Source of the DNA: Anaerolineaceae bacterium
GTDB lineage: Bacteria > Chloroflexota > Anaerolineae > JAAYZQ01
Length of the DNA stretch: 11,341 nucleotides
Direction of reading: 5' to 3'
NCBI GenBank assembly: GCA_012514775.1
Contig: JAAYZQ010000171.1
Location: 1-11,341 of the forward strand
Of this stretch, positions 1 to 5,448 are shown piece by piece. The notes beneath the pieces were generated by a model. It was given only the letters and a program-made list of their open reading frames with translations. It was not told the origin of the DNA and did no database searches. Made by a program: the position numbers and the translations under genes. How positions within the stretch are numbered: position 1 is the first letter of the stretch; every line of letters begins with the position of its first letter.

Positions 1-36
1 TGCCAGCAGGTTGTTGGAGAGATGCTTGCGCTTGTC

Positions 37-61
37 GGTTCGTAGTGGGCGATTTATCGCC
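37..61 (-). repeat. Short palindromic dispersed repeat, variant A
   Basis: Read on the minus strand this is a 14-nt palindrome GGCGAT-AA-ATCGCC (6-bp stem, 2-nt loop) followed directly by the tail CACTACGAACC. The same layout, a 6-2-6 palindrome then YACTACGAACC, occurs at 192-218 and 7294-7320 with a different palindrome. The shared tail with a swapped palindrome points to a REP-like repeat family with variant stems. Orientation is opposite to the other copies in the window. Confidence 0.6.
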
Positions 62-144
62 AAAACACCGCGCTGATGTTCTTTCAATTATCAACAAGGT
101 AATAGGCCACGGCTCTATTACCGAATCGTATTTTGAAAGTTCAT

Positions 145-173
145 AAGCCGTTACTACGAGCCCATCGTCAGTT
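145..173 (+). repeat. Decayed copy of palindromic repeat
   Basis: These 29 bases match 199-227 with two mismatches, and the two copies are offset by 54 bp. The right half-stem AGCCGT and the tail TACTACGAG are kept, but the left half-stem expected just upstream (ACGGCT) has been lost (the sequence reads GTTCAT there). It therefore looks like a partial or decayed copy, or a local duplication of the intact element next to it. Confidence 0.6.
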
Positions 174-191
174 TGGGGGTGCGGTGGGGAA

Positions 192-218
192 ACGGCTGAA
201 GCCGTTACTACGAACCCA
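192..218 (+). repeat. Short palindromic dispersed repeat, variant B, intact
   Basis: This 27-bp unit is identical to 7294-7320, about 7.1 kb away. It starts with the palindrome ACGGCT-GA-AGCCGT (6-bp stem, 2-nt loop) and continues with the tail TACTACGAACCCA. The exact match between two unlinked places, both outside or at the edge of genes, marks it as a dispersed repeat. It resembles REP elements in size and design. No associated REP-type (TnpA_REP) transposase is in the window. Confidence 0.8.
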
Positions 219-251
219 TCGTGAGTTAGCGACGACCTGTAGAGAACCAAG

Positions 252-291
252 AACGCCTGTCCGCGAGGAAACAACGCCGCGGGCAGGCGTT
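252..291 (-). terminator. Hairpin terminator downstream of small membrane gene
   Basis: A 14-bp inverted repeat (252-265 with 278-291, one G-T type mismatch) around a 12-nt loop. It lies 31 bp beyond the stop codon of the minus-strand gene at 323-463. On that strand the stem is followed by CTTGGTTCTC, only moderately T-rich. On the plus strand it is followed by TTGTGTTG, so it may work in both directions. Confidence 0.55.
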
Positions 292-322
292 TGTGTTGCG
301 CGAATGCTGTTCGCTTGCGACG

Positions 323-463
323 TCAGATGGAGTTCTGCTGTGCTTGCCACCTGGCATCGAGGCGGCGGAGAGCATGGCCGATGGCAAAGGTAACGGCCAG
401 GGGCACGGCAATCCGCAGGACGAGCATGACAAACATCGTGGCGATACCCGTCTGCCATCCCAT
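323..463 (-). CDS. Small single-span membrane protein, 46 residues
   Basis: I do not recognise a family. The product starts MGWQTGIATM, has one hydrophobic segment at about residues 5-28, then a basic, amphipathic tail with RRLDARWQ. By the positive-inside rule the tail should be cytoplasmic. The frame is open further upstream, but the start at 463 is chosen because an exact AAGGAGG (complement of 470-476) sits 6 nt before it. A TTGACG-17-TATAAT promoter lies about 100 nt further upstream (570-598) and a hairpin follows the stop, so the full set of expression signals is present. It is transcribed divergently from the cytochrome locus, which suggests, but does not show, a link to it. It could be an assembly or accessory peptide of the membrane complex, or unrelated. 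Confidence 0.75.
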   Translation of the reverse strand: MGWQTGIATMFVMLVLRIAVPLAVTFAIGHALRRLDARWQAQQNSI

Positions 464-569
464 GGTGAACCTCCTTCTTGACTGCTGGTTCCGGTCTTGG
501 GTGCTGCGATGCACCAGCAAGAGATTGTGTGGCCTCGTTTTGAGACTGCAAAGCGTTCCCGGTTATTTC

Positions 570-598
570 ATTATATCACTCACTGCACGGTCCGTCAA
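570..598 (-). promoter_or_regulatory. Near-consensus sigma70 promoter for the small membrane gene
   Basis: On the minus strand TTGACG (593-598) and TATAAT (570-575) are separated by 17 bp. Eleven of twelve hexamer positions match consensus. The predicted start is near 563, giving a leader of about 100 nt to the start codon at 463. Confidence 0.8.
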
Positions 599-613
599 GC
601 CGAAATTCGTTCA

Positions 614-637
614 TTTAAGCAGAAATTTCTACGTAAA
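614..637. promoter_or_regulatory. 24-bp dyad, candidate operator
   Basis: A 24-bp imperfect inverted repeat with 20 symmetric positions: TTTA, then a perfect 10-bp core AGAAATTTCT (621-630), then TAAA. It lies 15 bp upstream of the -35 box of the small membrane gene and about 70 bp upstream of the -35 box of the cytochrome locus, a natural place for a regulator acting on both. It does not match the FNR/CRP consensus (TTGAT-N4-ATCAA). The GAAATT half also occurs at 602-607, 20 bp from the core copy, on the same face of the helix. Confidence 0.4.
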
Positions 638-709
638 TCGCACCAAACTCTCGCCATCAAACATGGCAGGAGACAGGTGTAGGTTCCTTTGCAACGCCCT
701 GCTTCAAAC

Positions 710-739
710 TTGCGCATAGTCGCTGGGGTAGGGTATAAT
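710..739 (+). promoter_or_regulatory. Sigma70-type promoter of the first cytochrome operon
   Basis: A perfect TATAAT (734-739) with a weaker TTGCGC -35 box (710-715) at 18-bp spacing. The predicted start is near 746, giving a short leader of about 23 nt that carries the Shine-Dalgarno sequence AAGGGGGA (753-760). Confidence 0.7.
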
Positions 740-768
740 CCAGCAACCTTTCAAGGGGGAGAAGATCG

Positions 769-1863
769 ATGAGGCCTCTCGCGCGAACAGTTTTCAGCGC
801 ACTTGTGCTCGTAGTGCTGTTCCTGCTTGGCGCCACAGCGGCCCTGGCCCAGGAAACCGGCAACGAAGGCTGCCTTGCCTGCCACGGAGAACCGGGACTG
901 CAGACCACCTTGCCCTCGGGCGAGCCGCTGTACCTCACGGTGGATGGCGAGGTATACGCCAATTCCGTCCACGGCCAGGCCGGCATGATCTGCGCTCACT
1001 GTCACACCAACACCGTCGAATATCCCCACGCGCCCATCGAGGCGCAGACACGCCGCGAGTACGCCATGGACCGCTACCGCTCGTCTTGTGTGCTGTGCCA
1101 CGCCCCGATGTACGACGCGACCCTGGACAGCGTCCACCAGGTGGCCCTGGCCGGGGGCGATTCCCAGGCGGCCATCTGCACCGACTGCCACGGCACGCAC
1201 AACATCATGCCGCCCGACACGCCGCGGAGCCGGGCTTCGCAGATGTGCGAGCGGTGCCATTCCCAGATTTTCGAGTTGTACAAGGGGAGCGTGCACGGCG
1301 CCGCCCTCATCGGGCAGGGCAATCCCGACGTGCCGGGCTGCGTCGACTGCCACGAGGTCCATCGCGTCCAGGGCCCCGAAGGGACGGGCTCCTTTCACCT
1401 CTTCTCGCCGCAGATCTGTGCCAACTGCCACGCCGACGAAGAGATGATGGCGCGCTACGACATCAGCACCGACGTGTTTGACACCTACGTGGACGACTTT
1501 CACGGCACGACGGTGGTTCTCTTCCAGGCCACGGCGCCCGATCAGGAGACCAACAAGCCGGTGTGCGTCGACTGCCACGGCGTGCACGACATGAAGCAGG
1601 TCGACGACCCGGAGAGCGCCGTGATGAAGGAGAACCTGCTGACCACCTGCCAGAAGTGCCATCCCGACGCCTCGGCCAACTTTCCCACGTCGTGGATCAG
1701 CCACTACCGGCCCACGCCCGAGAACGCGCCGCTGGTCTTTTTCGTCGGGCTGTTCTACAAGATCTTTATCCCGGTGCTCATCGTGGGCATGGTGTTGTTT
1801 GTGGCCAGCGATGCACGGAAACGACTCGTGGAGCGCAGGGGGAAGGAGCAGGCCAATGGCTGA
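769..1863 (+). CDS. Nine-haem c-type cytochrome, membrane-anchored, CbcL N-domain-like
   Basis: A 364-residue exported cytochrome likely passing electrons between a membrane cytochrome b and acceptors outside the membrane. Residues 1-27 form a Sec signal peptide ending in ALA. Nine CXXCH motifs start at C35, C75, C107, C137, C160, C191, C217, C266 and C294. Many extra His residues (for example SVHG, GSVHG, DFHG) could serve as distal ligands for bis-His haems. A C-terminal transmembrane segment at about 321-346 is followed by a basic KRLVERR tail, so the haem domain faces outward. The next gene, a cytochrome b, overlaps it by 8 bp, so the two are probably made together. Nine c haems plus a neighbouring FdnI-like cytochrome b is the composition of Geobacter CbcL, but there the parts are fused. 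Assignment as a cytochrome is certain. The CbcL comparison is from memory of the family, and the physiological partner is inferred. Confidence 0.9.
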   Translation: MRPLARTVFSALVLVVLFLLGATAALAQETGNEGCLACHGEPGLQTTLPSGEPLYLTVDGEVYANSVHGQAGMICAHCHTNTVEYPHAPIEAQTRREYAMDRYRSSCVLCHAPMYDATLDSVHQVALAGGDSQAAICTDCHGTHNIMPPDTPRSRASQMCERCHSQIFELYKGSVHGAALIGQGNPDVPGCVDCHEVHRVQGPEGTGSFHLFSPQICANCHADEEMMARYDISTDVFDTYVDDFHGTTVVLFQATAPDQETNKPVCVDCHGVHDMKQVDDPESAVMKENLLTTCQKCHPDASANFPTSWISHYRPTPENAPLVFFVGLFYKIFIPVLIVGMVLFVASDARKRLVERRGKEQANG

Positions 1864-3037
1864 ACAGGCGCGCTACCGGCGATTTTCCGTCCTCTATCGC
1901 ATCGAGCACTGGGTGCTGACCATCAGCTTCAGCCTGCTGGCCGTCACCGGCCTGGTGCAGATCTATTTTGCCACCGACCTGGCCCAGGCCATCGTCGGCG
2001 GGCTGGGCGGCATCGAGCTCGTGCGGCTCTTGCACCGCATCGCGGCCGTGGTGCTGATGTTGGAGGCGATTCTGCACCTGGGCCACGTGGGGTACCGCGT
2101 CTTTGTGCTGCGGACGCCCATGAGCATGCTGCCCGGCGTCCAGGACCTGCGCAACGCGCTCCAGGCCGTGGCGTACAACCTGGGCCTGCGCAAGGAGCGG
2201 CCGCAGCAGGGCTTTTACACCTTTGAGGAAAAGCTCGAGTATTGGGCCGTCGTGTGGGGCACCATTGTCATGGGCATCACCGGCTTTATCCTGTGGAACC
2301 CCATCGCCAGCACCAGGATCCTGCCCGGCGTCGTGGTCCCCGCGGCCGTGGTGGCCCACGGCCTGGAGGCCACTCTGGCCGTGCTGGCCATCATCGTCTG
2401 GCACGTCTACCACGTGCACCTGCGCCATTTCAACAAGAGCATCTTTACCGGGTATCTCACCGAGGAAGAGATGCAGGACGAGCACCCTGCGGCGCTGGCC
2501 CGCATCAAGGCCGGGCGGACGCCGCGCCGCTCTCCGCCCGAGGTCGAGGCCGGGCGGCGGCGGGTCTTTGTCCCGGCCTTTGCCGTGGCGGCCGCCGTGA
2601 TGCTCGTCGGAGTCTATTTCTTTGTGGCCTACGAAGAGACGGCCATCGCCACCCTGCCGCCGGCCGAAGAGATCGTCGTCTTTGCGCCCCTGACGCCCAC
2701 ACCGTTCCCGACCGTGCCGCCCGTGCTGCCGACGAGCACGCCCGGCGCGGGCCAACCCCCCGAGGCGGACGTGACCTGGGAGAGGGGCATCGGGCGCCTG
2801 GTGGACCAGAAGTGCGTCGACTGTCACGGCGGAAGCGAGACGCTGGGCGACCTGGACCTGCGCACCTACGAGGCGGCCCTGGCCGGCGGTGTGAGCGGCC
2901 CGGCCATCGTGCGCGGCGAGGGGCACACCAGCCTGCTCATCACCCGGCAATCGAGCGGCGACCATCCGGGGCAGTTTTCTCCCGAAGAGCTGGAGCTGGT
3001 GCTGCACTGGATCGAGCTCGGCGCGCCCGAGGAGTAA
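1856..3037 (+). CDS. Cytochrome b (FdnI/HydC-like) fused to a C-terminal c-type haem domain
   Basis: A 393-residue membrane protein expected to exchange electrons with the quinone pool. Four transmembrane segments at about 17-37, 60-82, 128-150 and 161-187 carry His in a pattern like FdnI-type di-haem cytochromes b: H18 in the first, H60 and H74/H77 around the second, H168 and H183/H186/H188 in the fourth. A fifth segment (236-258) leads to a Pro/Thr-rich linker (about 278-302) and an outward-facing domain with one haem motif, C320-VDC-H324. Its following GG..DL.TYEAALAGG..GPAI pattern resembles planctomycete-type (PSCyt) cytochrome c domains. The start is placed at 1856, inside the end of the nine-haem gene, because GGAAGGAG (1841-1848) precedes it by 7 nt. 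A GTG at 1799 would add 19 residues without such a site. The outward c haem is suited to pass electrons to the nine-haem partner. Confidence 0.88.
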   Translation: MAEQARYRRFSVLYRIEHWVLTISFSLLAVTGLVQIYFATDLAQAIVGGLGGIELVRLLHRIAAVVLMLEAILHLGHVGYRVFVLRTPMSMLPGVQDLRNALQAVAYNLGLRKERPQQGFYTFEEKLEYWAVVWGTIVMGITGFILWNPIASTRILPGVVVPAAVVAHGLEATLAVLAIIVWHVYHVHLRHFNKSIFTGYLTEEEMQDEHPAALARIKAGRTPRRSPPEVEAGRRRVFVPAFAVAAAVMLVGVYFFVAYEETAIATLPPAEEIVVFAPLTPTPFPTVPPVLPTSTPGAGQPPEADVTWERGIGRLVDQKCVDCHGGSETLGDLDLRTYEAALAGGVSGPAIVRGEGHTSLLITRQSSGDHPGQFSPEELELVLHWIELGAPEE

Positions 3038-3134
3038 CCTCCGATGTCCTGGTCGGCCATAGCGGCCGCGACGACGAACCAGAAGCCAGGGCAGGCACGG
3101 GACGTCGGGGCCGCCGATTTCCGCCGGCCTGCGG

Positions 3135-3163
3135 TTGACGAACCAGGCGACAGCGGCTATAAT
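3135..3163 (+). promoter_or_regulatory. Near-consensus sigma70 promoter for the 19-haem cytochrome
   Basis: TTGACG (3135-3140) and TATAAT (3158-3163) at exactly 17 bp spacing, 11 of 12 consensus positions. It has the same two hexamers and spacing as the minus-strand promoter at 570-598. The predicted start is near 3170. It lies between the second and third cytochrome genes, so the third can be expressed separately. Confidence 0.85.
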
Positions 3164-3169
3164 CAGCGT

Positions 3170-3229
3170 GTGCGCCCTGGCGATGCGGCCCCCCGTGGAC
3201 AGCGATCGTCCACAGCCGGGGAAGCGCAC
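3170..3229 (+). promoter_or_regulatory. Structured 5' leader hairpin of the 19-haem cytochrome mRNA
   Basis: Starting at the predicted first transcribed base, GTGCGC (3170-3175) can pair with GCGCAC (3224-3229). Inside, CCCC (3191-3194) can pair with GGGG (3218-3221), and a perfect GTGGAC/GTCCAC stem (3195-3200 with 3208-3213) closes a 7-nt loop. No T-run follows, so it is not an intrinsic terminator. It may stabilise the 5' end or be a regulatory structure. It does not match a riboswitch class that I recognise. Confidence 0.45.
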
Positions 3230-3291
3230 GAGAGGCTCGCCACACCAACGTCTACGTCGTTGCAGAGCAAAGAAATCAGGAGGAGGTCTAC

Positions 3292-5343
3292 GTGACTGAG
3301 GACAAGGAGACGAACACCAGGAGAATCCCTACTCGCCAGATCCTGTTCATCGGCTTTTCCTTCGTCGTCGGGTTCATCATCTTGGGCGTCATCGCCATCC
3401 AGGTGTGGGAGTACTCGAACAGCGTGCCCTTCTGCGCCAACTTTTGTCACGACGTACACCCCGAAGAGATCGCAGCCTTTGAGGACTCGTACCACGGCAG
3501 CATCAAGTGCGTCGAGTGCCACATGGGCCGGGTGGGAACGCTGCAGAACATTATCCTGAAGGCGAGCCATTTCCGGCACCTGCCCGAGGTGATCTTTGAC
3601 CAGTATGAGCGGCCCCTGGAGTCGGAGACCATGCGCCCGGCCAACGAGTCGTGCGAGCTGTGCCATTACCCGCCGGCGTTTCACGGCGACACCGTGCGCG
3701 AGCTCGTGGGCTACCGGACGGACGAGGAGAATACGCTGGAGCGGGTGTACCTGATCCTCAGGACAGCGGGGGGCGTCCGCACCCTCGGGCTGGGCCTGGG
3801 CATCCACTGGCACATCGCCAACCCTGTGGAGTACGTGAGCGCCGATGAGCGCAGCGGCTCGATCCCGTGGATCCGCACGACGCTGCCCGATGGCCGCACA
3901 GTGGAATACGTGGATATCACCAACCCCCTGGGCGAGGAAGAGCTGGCCGCCAGCGAGGTGCAGTTGATGGATTGCGTAGACTGCCACAACCGGGTGGGGC
4001 ACCCCTTCTCGTCGCCCGAGCAACTGATCGACGACGCCCTGGCGACGGGGGAGCTGAGCAACAACCTTCCCGCGATAAAGCGGTACATGGATGACCTCCT
4101 GACGGCCAACTACGCGGACCGGGAACAGGCCTACCAGTCGGTGGAACAGATCCAGGTGCAATACGAGGCCGAATACCCGCAGGTGGCCCAGGAACGGCGC
4201 CCCGAGATCGAGCAGGCCATGGAGCTGGCCCGGGGCTTGATCGACAGGCTGGTCTTTGACGTGCCGGGCGTGACGTGGCAGGACTTTCCGAACCAGTCGG
4301 GGCACAAGGACTTTGCCGGTTGTTTTCGCTGCCACGACGGGAAGCACCTGAGCGAGGACGGCAGCTCTATCCGGCTACACTGCAACATCTGTCACAGCAT
4401 CCCCATCACGGCCCTCGCCGGCGAGCGCCCGCCCGACATGCCGGTGCGGACGGTTCCCGAGCCGGCCTCGCACCTGGAGACCAACTTTATGGCCGACCAC
4501 CGCTTCCAGGCGACGGAAGAGGCGTGCAGCGAGTGCCACGGCGAGATCGAGTTTGGCGCCGACGACTCGAGCTTTTGCGCCAACTCGTCGTGCCACGGGC
4601 AAAGCTGGCCCGAGGTCGAGCTGGACGCCGCATTCCCGCACCCCGTCCCCCTGGAGGGCCAGCACGCCGAGGTGTGGTGCCACGACTGCCACGAGGGAGT
4701 TCGCCAACCCGAGTTCGAGTGCTCCAACTGCCACGAGGCGCCGCAGCCCCACTTTGGCGAGAACTGCGAAGGCTGCCACACGCCGATGGGTTGGGACCAG
4801 GCCGAACTGGGCGCCTTTGTGCACCCCATCGCGCTGGAAGGCGCCCACGCCGAGATCTCGTGCACGGCGTGCCACGCCGAGCAGGTGGTGGGGCTGCAGT
4901 ATACCTGCGGCAACTGCCACGAGGCACCCGTGCCCCACTTTGGGCCGAGCTGCGAGGACTGCCACGTGCCGACGACCTTCAGCGACGCCACGCTGCCCCC
5001 GGAGCTGCACCCCGTGCCGCTGGAGGGCGCCCACCTGCAGGTGTCGTGCGAATCGTGCCACCAGGACGACGAGGCCGACCTGGAGTTCGTGTGCTCCAAC
5101 TGCCACGAGGCGCCGCCGAACCACGTGCCGGGTGGCTGCAACGTCTGCCACACGCCCGAGGGTTTCGTCGAGTCGGCCGCCTTCCTGGTCCGGCTGTCTC
5201 CCCAGGTGCCGCACAACGTGGATGGACGCGAGGCCTTTTGCCTGGACTGCCACGACCCGGCGGGCAACATCGAGCCGGCGCCCCGCAACCACGTGAACTA
5301 TATCGTGGAGCAGTGCCTGCTGTGCCACAAACCGGCCCAGTAG
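3292..5343 (+). CDS. NapC/NirT-headed multihaem cytochrome (up to 19 haems), ImcH-like core plus triheme repeats
   Basis: A 683-residue cytochrome predicted to take electrons from menaquinol and pass them outward. The GTG start follows AGGAGGAGG (3278-3286). One N-terminal transmembrane anchor spans about 16-39. Haem motifs start at C48, C73, C121, C228, C344, C364, C412, C429, C463, C477, C492, C524, C539, C554, C586, C601, C616, C650 and C675. Seventeen are CXXCH, C48 is CX3CH (CANFCH) and C429 is CX4CH (CANSSCH). Residues 40-80 follow the NapC/NirT/NrfH pattern. Residues 225-370 (MDCVDCHNR, then a helical stretch, then GCFRCHDGKH and CNICH) resemble the ImcH-type quinol oxidase of Geobacter. 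Residues 449-634 are three tandem triheme units of about 62 residues. No signal cleavage site is seen, so the anchor stays. It has its own promoter and is followed by a terminator. NrfH has four haems and ImcH about seven, so this is a strongly extended form. Confidence 0.9.
   Translation: MTEDKETNTRRIPTRQILFIGFSFVVGFIILGVIAIQVWEYSNSVPFCANFCHDVHPEEIAAFEDSYHGSIKCVECHMGRVGTLQNIILKASHFRHLPEVIFDQYERPLESETMRPANESCELCHYPPAFHGDTVRELVGYRTDEENTLERVYLILRTAGGVRTLGLGLGIHWHIANPVEYVSADERSGSIPWIRTTLPDGRTVEYVDITNPLGEEELAASEVQLMDCVDCHNRVGHPFSSPEQLIDDALATGELSNNLPAIKRYMDDLLTANYADREQAYQSVEQIQVQYEAEYPQVAQERRPEIEQAMELARGLIDRLVFDVPGVTWQDFPNQSGHKDFAGCFRCHDGKHLSEDGSSIRLHCNICHSIPITALAGERPPDMPVRTVPEPASHLETNFMADHRFQATEEACSECHGEIEFGADDSSFCANSSCHGQSWPEVELDAAFPHPVPLEGQHAEVWCHDCHEGVRQPEFECSNCHEAPQPHFGENCEGCHTPMGWDQAELGAFVHPIALEGAHAEISCTACHAEQVVGLQYTCGNCHEAPVPHFGPSCEDCHVPTTFSDATLPPELHPVPLEGAHLQVSCESCHQDDEADLEFVCSNCHEAPPNHVPGGCNVCHTPEGFVESAAFLVRLSPQVPHNVDGREAFCLDCHDPAGNIEPAPRNHVNYIVEQCLLCHKPAQ
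4636..5193 (+). repeat. Three in-gene tandem repeats encoding triheme c7-like units
   Basis: Units cover residues 449-509, 510-571 and 572-634 of the cytochrome. Each reads HP(V/I)xLEGxH, CXXCH, then (F/Y)xCxNCHEAPxxH, then CxxCH. Haem spacing is almost exactly periodic: C477, C539 and C601 are 62 residues apart each time, as are C492, C554 and C616. Each unit supplies three proximal and three further conserved His (for example H511, H519, H549 in unit 2), enough for three bis-His haems. A 25-bp identical DNA stretch (4719-4743 and 5091-5115, exactly 372 bp apart) shows the repeat at nucleotide level. Degenerate half-units flank it (around C412 and C650). Confidence 0.85.
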
Positions 5344-5365
5344 CCGGCGAGGAGTAGAGGTTGAG

Positions 5366-5394
5366 GCCCGGCTGCAAAAGCAGCCGGGCTTCTT
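5366..5394 (+). terminator. Intrinsic terminator after the cytochrome locus
   Basis: A perfect 10-bp G/C-rich stem (5366-5375 with 5380-5389), an AAAA loop and a trailing TTCTT, 22 bp past the stop codon of the 19-haem cytochrome. It separates the electron-transfer genes from the Nudix gene. Confidence 0.85.
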
Positions 5395-5404
5395 GATGGA
5401 CGGG

Positions 5405-5419
5405 CAGGCTGGCAGCCTG
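5405..5419. repeat. Small palindrome between terminator and Nudix gene
   Basis: CAGGCT-GGC-AGCCTG is a perfect 6-bp stem with a 3-nt loop, and G-T and G-C pairs could extend it outward by two. It has no T-run. It could be a further short palindromic repeat, unlike the ones at 37-218, or chance in G/C-rich DNA. Confidence 0.3.
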
Positions 5420-5448
5420 TCTGGCCGGGAATCGCCCACGGGGAAGAA

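Larger units (their letters stand above)
1..322. other. Non-coding stretch with short palindromic repeats
   Basis: No reading frame here has a ribosome binding site or recognisable protein content. What can be seen is three related short repeats (37-61 inverted, 145-173 decayed, 192-218 intact) and a hairpin at 252-291. Base composition in the first 140 bases is clearly more AT-rich than in the genes downstream. The left edge of the window may cut a neighbouring gene or regulatory region that cannot be judged. Confidence 0.5.

Noticed and set aside
1..220. CRISPR array
   Set aside because: The repeats are few, irregularly spaced, inverted relative to one another, and one copy lies 7 kb away.
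133..719. Small plus-strand frames in the upstream region
   Set aside because: They lack ribosome binding sites, run through the repeats, hairpin and minus-strand gene, and show no protein-like composition.
1799..1855. Upstream GTG start for the cytochrome b gene
   Set aside because: The ATG at 1856 has a strong ribosome binding site, and the added residues are polar and lie within the previous gene.
2242..3138. A 298-codon plus-strand frame within the cytochrome b gene
   Set aside because: Arg/Gly/Pro-rich translation without domains, overlapping a gene with transmembrane spans and a haem motif in the correct frame.
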